The notes beneath the pieces are model-generated. The model had not been told where the DNA came from, searched no databases, and saw nothing but the letters and a program-made list of their open reading frames with translations. This document shows, one piece after another, positions 35,684 through 43,836 of a stretch of 64,000 nucleotides of DNA. This DNA comes from Amycolatopsis regifaucium (GTDB lineage: Bacteria > Actinomycetota > Actinomycetes > Mycobacteriales > Pseudonocardiaceae), in contig NZ_LQCI01000004.1 in NCBI RefSeq assembly GCF_001613935.1, positions 174,777 through 238,776 on the forward strand. The letters are read 5' to 3'. A program made the position numbers and the translations under genes. Position 1 is the first letter of the stretch. Each line of letters opens with the position of its first letter.

Positions 35684-37434
35684 CGGGCTTCCCCCAGGGT
35701 TTCGGCCGGACGGTGGGCGTGCCAGAAGGCGGCGAACTTCCCGTTCCGCGCCAGCAGTTCCGCGGGCCTGCCGCGTTCGGCGATGGTGCCGTTCTCCAGC
35801 ATCACGACGGTGTCGGCGTCGACGACCGTTTCGAGACGGTGGGCGATGACCAGGACCGTCCGATCGCCCCGCGACGCCGTCAGTGCCTCACGCACGGCCA
35901 GTTCGGTCCGTGGATCGGCGAACGCGGTGGCCTCGTCGAGCACCAGGACCGGCGTGTCGGCGAGCAGCGCGCGGGCCAGCGAGATCCGCTGGGCCTCACC
36001 ACCCGAAAGCCCGGTCTCCTCCTGGAGCACCGTTTCGTAGCCGCGCGGCAGTTCGAGGATCCGGTCGTGGATGTTCGCCTGGCGGGCGGCGCGGACGACG
36101 TCGTCGAGGTCGGCGTGCGGGACGGCCAGCGCGATGTTGTCCGCGACCGACGCGCGCAGCAGACGGACGTCCTGGAACACGAAGGAGACCTTGCGGTACA
36201 GCTCCCGGCTGCCGAGCTCACGCAGGTCGACCCCGCCCAGCAGGACCGAACCCTGTGCGGGGTCGAAGAAGCGCGGCAGCAAAGCGACCAAAGTGGACTT
36301 CCCGCTGCCCGACGGCCCGACGAGGGCGGTGACCGTCCCCGGTTCGAGCACCAGGTCGATCCCGCGCAGGACCTCGTGATCGGCATCGTAGCCGAATCGG
36401 ACGTCCCGCAGCTCCACGCGATGACCCTGTGGTGTGACCGGGTTCGACGGCTCCGGCAGGGACGGAACCCCGAGCACGTCCCGGATCCGGCCGACCGCGC
36501 GCCGCGCGGCCTGCAGTTCGTCGAAGCCGTGGCCGAGTGCCGCCACCGGCGCGGTCAGCCCGAGCCCGAGTACCAGGAACGGCAGGAGATCGGCCGGGGC
36601 CAAAGCGCCGTCGGTGATCAGGACCGTGCCCCCGATCAGCACGATCAGCAGGACGAACGGGGGTGACAACGCCAGCTGCATCCCGGCCGCCGGCCCGGCC
36701 ATACCCCGCACCCAGCGGGTGAAGGTGGCGACGAAGTCGTCCGCGGCGGTGCGGAATCTGCGGTGGGCGCGCCCGGCGCCGCCGAACGCCTTGACCACCG
36801 CGATGCCCTGGACGAATTCGACGACCGAACTCGAGATCCCCGCCATCCCCTGGTCGAACTCCTCCTGCTCGCGCAGCCGGGCGGGCGTCATCATCAGCGG
36901 GACCAGCGCCACCGCCAGCAGCACCGGGACCAGCGTGATCAGGGTCAGCCGCCAATCGACGGTGAGCAGATAGACCAGCGACACCGACGGAACGACGAAG
37001 GCGGAGACGAGTTCGCCGGGGGTGTGGGCGATGAACGGGTGCACCGCGCCGACGTCCTCACCGACGACCTTGGCCAGTTCACCGGTCCGGCGACCGGAGA
37101 ACCAGCCGATCGGCACGCGGCCCAGCCGCTCGGCCAGCAGACGGCGGAAGGTGAGCTGGACCCGGCCGTCGAGCAGATGCCCGATCCCGGACGACGCCGC
37201 GGTGAACAGCAGCCGGACGAACAACCCGGCCGCGCCCACGAACACCGCGGTCCAGACACGGCCTTCGTCGACCGGGCCGGGCGCGAGCAGCGTCCGGCCC
37301 AGTTCGACGACCGCCAGCAGCGGTGCCAACCCCGCGAGGGCGCCGATGACCTGAAGGACCACGAGAACGACGAAACTTCCGGTATAGGGGCGCAGCAGCC
37401 GGGCCAGGGTGGGCGCCCGTACGGCGGTCGTCAT
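35680..37434 (-). CDS. ABC exporter-fold half transporter (YbtP/IrtA-like)
   Basis: 584 residues, ATG overlapping the esterase stop (TGATG). Membrane domain ~20-310, nucleotide-binding domain ~345-584 with Walker A GPSGSGKST, signature LSGGEAQRISLARALL and Walker B VLVLDEATAFADPRTE. The Ala-Phe-Ala-Asp-Pro run after Walker B, in place of SALD, is a feature I associate with siderophore-type exporters acting as importers. It lies between the esterase and its partner subunit in a three-gene coupled operon. Confidence 0.85.
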   Translation of the reverse strand: MTTAVRAPTLARLLRPYTGSFVVLVVLQVIGALAGLAPLLAVVELGRTLLAPGPVDEGRVWTAVFVGAAGLFVRLLFTAASSGIGHLLDGRVQLTFRRLLAERLGRVPIGWFSGRRTGELAKVVGEDVGAVHPFIAHTPGELVSAFVVPSVSLVYLLTVDWRLTLITLVPVLLAVALVPLMMTPARLREQEEFDQGMAGISSSVVEFVQGIAVVKAFGGAGRAHRRFRTAADDFVATFTRWVRGMAGPAAGMQLALSPPFVLLIVLIGGTVLITDGALAPADLLPFLVLGLGLTAPVAALGHGFDELQAARRAVGRIRDVLGVPSLPEPSNPVTPQGHRVELRDVRFGYDADHEVLRGIDLVLEPGTVTALVGPSGSGKSTLVALLPRFFDPAQGSVLLGGVDLRELGSRELYRKVSFVFQDVRLLRASVADNIALAVPHADLDDVVRAARQANIHDRILELPRGYETVLQEETGLSGGEAQRISLARALLADTPVLVLDEATAFADPRTELAVREALTASRGDRTVLVIAHRLETVVDADTVVMLENGTIAERGRPAELLARNGKFAAFWHAHRPAETLGEAR

Positions 37435-38333
37435 CACTCGGCCAGCGCGCGGCGCAGGGCTACGCCCAGTTCGGTGAGCTGACGGCGGGACACGTCGGCG
37501 GTCAGGATCGCCTGCGACCCGTGGAAGGTGCCGGACCACTGGTGCAGTTCGACCGGCACCCCCGACCGCAGCAGCCGGACCGCGTAGTCGATGTCCTCGT
37601 CACGGTTGGGGCAGAACTCGGCGGTGGCCACATAGGCGGGCGGCAGTCCGGACAGATCGGTGGCCCGCGCCGGGGCGGCATAAGGCGAAGAGGCGGGCTG
37701 TCCGGCCAGGTAGTGCCGCCACATCGCGGACACCTTGTCGCGGTTCATCCAAGGCGTGTCGGTGAAGGACCGCGCCGACCAGGTCTCCTGCCGGTCGTCG
37801 AGGCCGGGCTGATTGAGCAGCTGGAAGCGGATGGACGGGCCCTGTTCGTCGCGCGCCCGCAACGCCGTCGCCGCCGCGAGGCCACCGCCGGCACTGTGCC
37901 CGCCGATCGCGATCCGGTCCGGGGTGACACCTAGTTCCGCGGCGTTCTCGGCCGCCCAGTTCAGCACGGTGTAGACGTCGTCGAGCGCGGCGGGGAACGG
38001 ATTCTCGGGGGCGAGCCGGTAATCCACCGAGATCACCACCGCGCCGGAGCCTTCGGCGAGGCGGGCCGCCCACGGGTGTTCGGTCTCCAGATCGCCCATG
38101 ACCCAGCCGCCGCCGTGCATCCAGATGATGGCGCCTTGTGCCTCGTGCGGCCGGTAGACGCGGATCGCGACGTCCGGGTCACCGGGCACCGTCCGGTCCT
38201 CGACGGTCATCGCCGAGGTGTCCGGTTTCGGCACCGACGTGGCGAGCTTGGCGAAGTTCACGCGTTCGGTGATCGGGTCGTCGAGCTTGGCGGGAGGGAA
38301 CAGGGCGATGAAGGCTTCCAATTCGGGATCCAT
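37434..38333 (-). CDS. Alpha/beta hydrolase, hormone-sensitive lipase family
   Basis: 299 residues, cytosolic. Oxyanion-hole HGGGWVMGD, nucleophile GGHSAGGG (GxSxG), catalytic Asp in RDEDIDYA and His in GTFHGSQ. The start is the ATG of MDPELEAF, placed 9 nt after GGAAGG; an in-frame ATG three codons upstream would sit on the RBS. First gene of the operon with the two ABC subunits. With a siderophore-type importer, a role in ester cleavage of an imported ligand is plausible but inferred. Confidence 0.9.
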   Translation of the reverse strand: MDPELEAFIALFPPAKLDDPITERVNFAKLATSVPKPDTSAMTVEDRTVPGDPDVAIRVYRPHEAQGAIIWMHGGGWVMGDLETEHPWAARLAEGSGAVVISVDYRLAPENPFPAALDDVYTVLNWAAENAAELGVTPDRIAIGGHSAGGGLAAATALRARDEQGPSIRFQLLNQPGLDDRQETWSARSFTDTPWMNRDKVSAMWRHYLAGQPASSPYAAPARATDLSGLPPAYVATAEFCPNRDEDIDYAVRLLRSGVPVELHQWSGTFHGSQAILTADVSRRQLTELGVALRRALAE

Positions 38334-38429
38334 GACGATCATCCTTCCGGTTCCCGGCCCGGACGTCGGCCGCCAACCGTCGCGGGTAACCGCCACCTCA
38401 CGCGACGATCGCCGCGTACGCTCGCCTTC

Positions 38430-39464
38430 ATGGAGGCACTGGCGGCGCGACTGTCGCATCTGGATTCCGACGTCGAAGGCGTGATCCGGGTCGTGATGTT
38501 CTACGACACCCTGATGCGGCGGCGGGTCGACCTTCCCGCGCTCGCCCGCGCCACGGCGGGTCTCGCGGAATGCGTCGCGGGCATCCGGCTGCACAGCACG
38601 GGACGCACGATCCGCATGGGACCCGACGGCCGGGAAGCCGCCGCGTCCTCCGCGCCCGGATCCACCACGACGGCGATCCTCCTCGACGACGAGGAGATCG
38701 GCACGGTGTGGCTGGAACGCGAGGGAGCACCCGGCGCACTCGACGACGCGGTGCTGGAGCGGCTCGCGATCGCCGTGGCGACCGTCGTCGAACGCTACGG
38801 CCCGGCCCGCACCACCATGGCCGATCCGGCCCTCGTGGAACTCGTGATCAGTTCGGCCAGCGACGACGCCGCCAGGAACCGGGCCTTGCGCCTGCTGGGT
38901 TTTCCCGCCGACGCGCCGATACGGGTGGTCGCCGTCCGGTCGAGTGTCCCGCTCGAAAAGATCGGCGCCCTGATCTGCCCTGGCCGTCCGGTCAAGGCGG
39001 CGCCGCTCACGGACGTGGGCATCATCCTGGCGGCCACCGTGGACGCGGCCCGGTTGCCGGACGGCGTGCGCGCGGGGATCGGCGCCGCCGGATGCCCGCA
39101 TCGGTCCTGGCAGGACGCCAGGACCGCGCTTCGCTTCACGACCACTCGCCATCCGGTGATCCACTACGACGACCTCGGCGCGCTGGCGCTGCTCGCGCGG
39201 ATCCCCGAGGCGGACACGCGGGCCAACGCCGACGTCATCGCGATCGCGGCCCTGGCAGCGGATCCGGAGGACCTGCGGACCCTGGACGCCTACTGCGCCA
39301 CGGGGTCCGTGCGCCAGGCCGCCGATTCACTGCACCTGCACCACAGCAGCGTCGCGCGACGGCTCACGCAGATCGGGAAGAACCTGGGCATCGAACTGAA
39401 CGAGCCCAGTGGCCTGACGCGGGCCCGGCTCGCCCTCACCGCTTGGCGCCTTCTCGACGACTGA
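38430..39464 (+). CDS. PucR/CdaR-type transcriptional regulator
   Basis: 344 residues from ATG 38430. The C-terminal ~65 residues form the PucR HTH (DAYCATGSVRQAADSLHLHHSSVARRLTQI). The preceding region is a GGDEF-like/CdaR-type helical and beta domain, and no N-terminal membrane or PAS domain is recognisable. It diverges from the esterase-ABC operon over ~96 bp and is the likely controller of that operon. Confidence 0.88.
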   Translation: MEALAARLSHLDSDVEGVIRVVMFYDTLMRRRVDLPALARATAGLAECVAGIRLHSTGRTIRMGPDGREAAASSAPGSTTTAILLDDEEIGTVWLEREGAPGALDDAVLERLAIAVATVVERYGPARTTMADPALVELVISSASDDAARNRALRLLGFPADAPIRVVAVRSSVPLEKIGALICPGRPVKAAPLTDVGIILAATVDAARLPDGVRAGIGAAGCPHRSWQDARTALRFTTTRHPVIHYDDLGALALLARIPEADTRANADVIAIAALAADPEDLRTLDAYCATGSVRQAADSLHLHHSSVARRLTQIGKNLGIELNEPSGLTRARLALTAWRLLDD

Positions 39465-39477
39465 GGGCGCGGGTGGT

Positions 39478-39523
39478 CGTGAGTGGCGATTCGGGTTCTG
39501 GCCAAGGTCGTCTAGGTACCTAC
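39478..39523 (+). repeat. Partial copy of the composite repeat flank
   Basis: CGTGAGTGGCGATTCGGGTT (39478-39497) followed by CTAGGTACCTAC (39512-39523) repeats the flank elements of copy 3 at the same spacing. No palindrome follows; a solitary GTGAAGGACTCCTT at ~39552 may be its remnant. Confidence 0.6.
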
Positions 39524-39702
39524 GGCGGGTGAGTCCGGTAGCGGCCGGGCCGTGAAGGACTCCTTGGGGACTCATATTTGGTTACCCACTGGTGTGGGGC
39601 TGGTGCGGGTTGCCGGTCTCCAGGTCGTGAGCGGTGCGGGCTTGACGGGGCGGCGACGCCAGTGGGGTCAGGCGTAAGTCCTCAAGGCCCTGCAGCTTCC
39701 CC

Positions 39703-39833
39703 AGTACATGAAGGCCTCCTTCACTACGCCTAGCGCAAGGAAGGGGGCCATCATGTACTCCACGCGAGCAAAACCGCAGGCGACCAGTAGATACCTAAGA
39801 GCTGGTTCGTTCTGACCCGAATCGCCACTCACG
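39703..39833 (-). repeat. Composite repeat, copy 5 (inverse orientation), with mismatched arms
   Basis: Arms 39703-39729 and 39733-39759 around a CTA loop, then AGTAGATACCTAA (39787-39799) and the reverse complement of CGTGAGTGGCGATTCGGGTC (39814-39833). Internal distances (27 and about 15 nt) equal those of copy 3. The right arm is canonical; the left arm carries about five differences and resembles a different arm variant. The remainder of 39465-40011 shows no gene. Confidence 0.85.
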
Positions 39834-40011
39834 ACCCGCCGAGCCCACGCACTACCTAATGATCTTCGGCCGATACTCAAAAATCACCGCCGTCCGTCAT
39901 GGAAATAAATAGGTAGCCGACGCGAACTTTCGTCGGTTACCGGGTTCCCTTGGCACGACAAAGAATCAGCGCGTTGGTCCCCACGGACGCGGCCGGGACC
40001 CGGCCGCAGAA

Positions 40012-40740
40012 ATGAGTCGGAACATGCGACTGCGTTCCCTTGTCCTCCTGGCGGGCACCGCCTTCATGGCGTTGCTCGGCACGACCGCCCCCGCCGCGAC
40101 CGCCGCCGAGCCGTCCGGCGCGCAGCCGATGATCATCGGTGGCCAGTACGCGCAGAGCGGCCCCTGGGCGGCCCGGCTGTTCGTCAACGGTCAGCAGAAC
40201 TGCACCGCGACGATCATCGCCCCGCAGTACATCCTCACCGCGAAGCACTGTGTCGCGAGCAGTGGCAGCTACACCTTCCGGATCGGCAGCCTCGACCAGC
40301 AGAGCGGCGGCACCATGGCCACCGCGGCGAGCATCACCCGGCACTCGGGCGCGGACCTCGCCATCGTGCGGCTGACCAGTTCGGTCAACGCCACCTACGC
40401 GCCGCTCGGCACCACGAGCAACGTCGCGGTCGGTCAGAACGTCCAGGTCTACGGCTGGGGCGCGACCAGCCAGTGCGGTTCGGAGATCAACTGCCAGTCC
40501 CGCTACCTGAAGGTCGCCACCGTCCGGGTCAACTCGGTCAACTGCAGTGACTACAACGGTGGCGTCGCGGTGTGCGCGAACCGCGTCGACGGCATCACCG
40601 CCGGCGGTGACTCGGGCGGCCCGATGTTCGCCGGTGGCCGTCAGGTCGGTGTCGCTTCGACCAGTGACCGGTCGAACAACACCGCCTACACCAACATCAC
40701 CCGGTACCGCAGCTGGATCCAGCAGGTCGCCGGCGTCTGA
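40012..40740 (+). CDS. Secreted trypsin-like serine protease (S1A)
   Basis: 242 residues (ATG 40024 is an alternative start). Sec signal (RLRSLVLLAGTAFMALLGTT), a short propeptide, then the activation sequence IIGGQYA. Catalytic triad: His in LTAKHC, Asp in GADLAIVRL, Ser in GGDSGGPM. Cysteines fit the usual disulfides. The domain of ~200 residues equals the streptogrisin/trypsin type without extra modules. Possible functional link to the adjacent VMAP locus is not evident. Confidence 0.93.
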   Translation: MSRNMRLRSLVLLAGTAFMALLGTTAPAATAAEPSGAQPMIIGGQYAQSGPWAARLFVNGQQNCTATIIAPQYILTAKHCVASSGSYTFRIGSLDQQSGGTMATAASITRHSGADLAIVRLTSSVNATYAPLGTTSNVAVGQNVQVYGWGATSQCGSEINCQSRYLKVATVRVNSVNCSDYNGGVAVCANRVDGITAGGDSGGPMFAGGRQVGVASTSDRSNNTAYTNITRYRSWIQQVAGV

Positions 40741-40753
40741 TCTTCGGTGAAAG

Positions 40754-40788
40754 CGGAGCCCTCCCCGGCGCGGTCGGGGAGGGCTCCG
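40754..40788 (+). terminator. Terminator of the protease gene
   Basis: CGGAGCCCTCCCCG (40754-40767) and CGGGGAGGGCTCCG (40775-40788) pair perfectly with a 7-nt loop, 13 nt after the stop. Confidence 0.85.
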
Positions 40789-40832
40789 TGGTGGGTGGGG
40801 AAATCACGAGCAGAGGAAAAGGCGAAGTCATT

Positions 40833-40873
40833 TGTCAATTGACACTCAACCCAAGGGCGATTGACGCGATAAT
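40833..40873 (+). promoter_or_regulatory. AT-rich promoter region of the VMAP-MoxR-FxsT operon
   Basis: A perfect 12-bp palindrome TGTCAATTGACA (40833-40844) includes TTGACA. GATAAT (40868-40873) is a -10-like element; its spacing to TTGACA is too long for a standard promoter, so the palindrome may be an operator instead. This is the most AT-rich stretch near the operon. Confidence 0.4.
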
Positions 40874-40927
40874 GTGGCGGTCCGCGCCGATGCCGGCGTC
40901 GGCGTCACGGACCTTGGGAGGGGGCCA

Positions 40928-42739
40928 GTGGTACTACCGACACAGGCCCTCGACCGCACGATCGTCGTGGTGGACGTCGCGGGGTTCACCGCCCCGGACC
41001 GGTACCTTCCCGATCGGCTGGCCGTCCGTCAAGGCATGTATGAGCTGCTGAAGACCGCTTTCGCGGAAAGCGACGTCGACTTCGATTCCTGCGCGCGGGG
41101 GGATCGCGGTGACGGCGCGCTGATCCTGCTGCCACCCGGAACGACCAAAAGCGTCGTCGCCGACCGGTTGCCCGATCGCATCGCGGTCGCCCTCCGCCGG
41201 TACAACCACACCCGGACCCGGCGGGCGCAGATCCGCCTCCGGGTGAGTCTCAACTCCGGCGAGGTGCTCAACGACGGGAACGGCTGGGTCGGCGAGGCCG
41301 TCGACACCGCGTTCCGCATCCTGGACGCGCAACCGGTGAAGGACGCGTTCGCGGAATCCGGCCGGATGCTCGCCTTCATCTCTTCGGAGCGCTTCTTCGC
41401 CGACGTCATCGAGCGGGACCCGGGTCTGCTGCCCGAGTCGTACGACCCGATACCGGTTTCGGTGAAGACGTTCACCGGAACGGCTTATTTACGGCTGCTC
41501 GGTGAAGTCGCCGCGCCGACGGAGAAATCGCCCGCTTTCGTGGCGGAACCCGTCGGCGACTCGTTTCTCGCGGACGTGAACAGCGCCGTTCTGGACTTGA
41601 TCCCGCGCAAGGACCTCGTCGGCCTGCACCACCATCTGACCCGGATGGAGGTCCCCCGGTTGGCGGTGATGATGAGCCGCGCGCTCGGTCCCGCGGTCCC
41701 GTTGCCCCGGCTGGACGGCATCACCGACGCGTGGAGCGCCTTCCACCTGCTCACCGATTTCAACGCGGGCCCGGACGGAATCCCGCCCGCCGTGACGTTT
41801 CTGCGCCTGCTCGCCGAGAGCGCCGAAGGTGAGCCGGGTGCCGTGATCGCCGGCTGGATCGCCGACCAGGCCCGATCGCTGCGCCTCGGCCCCGCGCTCG
41901 GGTACCAGCGGCAGAACCGGCCACCCATTCCCGAGCGGCCGCATTTGCATTTGATGATCATGCTCGAACCCGTTTCCGCGGATCCGACGCGGTGCACTCT
42001 CGCATTCTGGCGTCAAGACGACCCGGAAGTGTGGCCGCCGCCGCTGGGCGGGGTTCGCGAAATCGGAATAGACGAGGTCGAGTTCCGGGTCGACGACGTC
42101 ATCCTGGAGACTGAGGGCGTCTGGTCGGGCCAGAGTGTGTCCGCGTCCGTGGAATTCCTGCTGCCGCGGACGTTGATCAATTTGCCCGTGCAGCGGTGGG
42201 CCAAGGAACATGAGACCGGTCAGCCGCAGCCGCTGCGTTACGGGTACCGGTTGGGAATACGGTCTTTGGAGAGGATGCGGGCGAGGCATTGGCATCGCGC
42301 ATGGCACGTTCGCTGGGACTCGATGGTGAAGGATCCTTCCCCCGATCGCCTGCACTATTCCGGGTGCGCGCAGTTCGAAGATCACCCGATCGACGCGATA
42401 CTGAGCGACGATCACTGGGTCGGGGTCGTCCTGGCGAAACCGCCGTCGCCCCAAGCGGAACCGGGCGCCGGGCCGGACGAGCTGACGAGCGCGCTCCGCA
42501 GTGGATTGCCGGTGGTGCTCTGGCATCCGGACGCCGAGCCGGAGAGCCTGCGCGAGTTGCTCGACTGGGTATTGGCCACCGACGCCGGTTTTATCGAACT
42601 TCCGGATCGCCGCAAACTGGCGAATTCCGGTGCGGCCGTACCGTTCAAGAATTCTCTGGCTCACGACCTGGTGGTAATGTGGGACGACCCGAAACGCGTA
42701 ATCGTTCTGGACCAGCCGTTGATCCCGACTCGACAGTAA
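40928..42739 (+). CDS. VMAP protein with nucleotide-cyclase-like N-terminal domain
   Basis: 603 residues from GTG 40928 (preceded by GGGAGGGG); the upstream GTG 40874 lacks an RBS. Residues ~10-175 look like a class III nucleotidyl cyclase fold: VVVDVAGFT (Asp16), ARGDRGDGALILLP (Asp62) and RVSLNSGEV followed by WVGEAVDTAFRI. The Lys/Asp base-recognition and Asn/Arg pair are not clearly present. A middle helical domain (~215-330) is followed by a VMAP-C-type domain (~350-603; VEFLLPRTLINLPVQRW, YRLGIRSLERMRARHW). VMAP proteins form ternary systems with MoxR and vWA partners, both encoded directly downstream. Confidence 0.8.
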   Translation: MVLPTQALDRTIVVVDVAGFTAPDRYLPDRLAVRQGMYELLKTAFAESDVDFDSCARGDRGDGALILLPPGTTKSVVADRLPDRIAVALRRYNHTRTRRAQIRLRVSLNSGEVLNDGNGWVGEAVDTAFRILDAQPVKDAFAESGRMLAFISSERFFADVIERDPGLLPESYDPIPVSVKTFTGTAYLRLLGEVAAPTEKSPAFVAEPVGDSFLADVNSAVLDLIPRKDLVGLHHHLTRMEVPRLAVMMSRALGPAVPLPRLDGITDAWSAFHLLTDFNAGPDGIPPAVTFLRLLAESAEGEPGAVIAGWIADQARSLRLGPALGYQRQNRPPIPERPHLHLMIMLEPVSADPTRCTLAFWRQDDPEVWPPPLGGVREIGIDEVEFRVDDVILETEGVWSGQSVSASVEFLLPRTLINLPVQRWAKEHETGQPQPLRYGYRLGIRSLERMRARHWHRAWHVRWDSMVKDPSPDRLHYSGCAQFEDHPIDAILSDDHWVGVVLAKPPSPQAEPGAGPDELTSALRSGLPVVLWHPDAEPESLRELLDWVLATDAGFIELPDRRKLANSGAAVPFKNSLAHDLVVMWDDPKRVIVLDQPLIPTRQ

Positions 42740-42752
42740 GGGGATGCCGCGG

Positions 42753-43835
42753 ATGAGCGTGAACGACCAGGACGCGGCCGTGGCGGGTCGGATGCCGCGG
42801 CTCGATGCACCCGATTGGTGGATTTATCGGGGCACCGGCAGGCCGATCCACGACATCGATCTCGCGCAACTGCTGCCCGCACCGCCGCCCTGGCGTTCCT
42901 ACCGCGGTGACCCGCCGCCGGAGCACGACGTGCCGCCGCCGGACGACGGCGAGGCGGAGCGCCGTCTCGGCACCGCGTTCACCTTTTCGGAGCGGGACAC
43001 CGACGCGGAAGAATTGAACATGGTCAACGCCGCCCTTTATTTGCGGCGTCCCTTGCTGGTGACCGGGAATCCGGGCACCGGGAAGTCCAGCCTCGCCTAC
43101 CGGATCGCCAGGGAACTCGGCCTCGGCCGGGTGCTGCGCTGGGCGATCACCAGTCATACGACGTTGAGTTCCGGGCTGTACGGCTACGACGCGATCGGCC
43201 GGGTCCAGGCCGCGGCGACCAGTCAGGCCCAGCGCGGCGGTGAGGCCGAAGAGCCGCCGATCGGCGATTTCGTCCGGCTCGGCCCGCTCGGCACCGCGTT
43301 CCTGCCCAGCAGGCTGCCGCGCGTGCTGTTGATCGACGAGCTGGACAAATCCGAGGCGGACCTGCCCAATGATCTCCTGTCGATCTTCGAGGACGGCGAA
43401 TTCTCCATCGAGGAATTGGCCCGCGTGCGCAACCGGCATCCCGAAGTCGTCGTGCACACCGCGGATCCACAGCGCACCGCAGTCGTCCGTGACGGCCGGA
43501 TCGCCTGCCACGCCTTCCCGGTCATCGTCATGACCAGCAACGGAGAGCGTGAGTTCCCGCCCGCGTTTCTCCGGCGGTGCCTGCAATTGCGGATCGAGAA
43601 CCCCGACCACGACCAGCTCGCGGCGATCGTGGCCAGTCACTTGGTCGACGAGAACGGCGAACACCGTGACCGGCTCATCCGTGACTTCGCCGAACGGAGC
43701 AAGGCGGAAGGCGGCCTCCCCACGGACAGGCTTCTCGATGCCGTCTATCTGGCGACGTCGGGCGCCTACCGGCCGGATCAGGAGGAATGGCCGCGGCTGG
43801 TGAACGCTCTTTGGCAACGACTGACGGTGCGGTGA
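42753..43835 (+). CDS. MoxR-type AAA+ ATPase
   Basis: 360 residues. Walker A GNPGTGKSSLAYR, Walker B VLLIDELDKSEADLPNDLL, sensor 1 VIVMTSNGEREFPPAFLRRC. The ATG at 42753 is preferred over 42744 because AAGGGG lies at normal distance only from the former. It sits 13 nt after the VMAP stop and 1 nt before the FxsT-like gene. In the conflict-system model, MoxR is a chaperone-like switch between the vWA and VMAP partners. Confidence 0.9.
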   Translation: MSVNDQDAAVAGRMPRLDAPDWWIYRGTGRPIHDIDLAQLLPAPPPWRSYRGDPPPEHDVPPPDDGEAERRLGTAFTFSERDTDAEELNMVNAALYLRRPLLVTGNPGTGKSSLAYRIARELGLGRVLRWAITSHTTLSSGLYGYDAIGRVQAAATSQAQRGGEAEEPPIGDFVRLGPLGTAFLPSRLPRVLLIDELDKSEADLPNDLLSIFEDGEFSIEELARVRNRHPEVVVHTADPQRTAVVRDGRIACHAFPVIVMTSNGEREFPPAFLRRCLQLRIENPDHDQLAAIVASHLVDENGEHRDRLIRDFAERSKAEGGLPTDRLLDAVYLATSGAYRPDQEEWPRLVNALWQRLTVR

Positions 43836-43836
43836 C

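Noticed and set aside
39541..39580. Possible eighth palindrome at GTGAAGGACTCCTT
   Set aside because: No matching second arm; only a half-element next to the partial flank copy.
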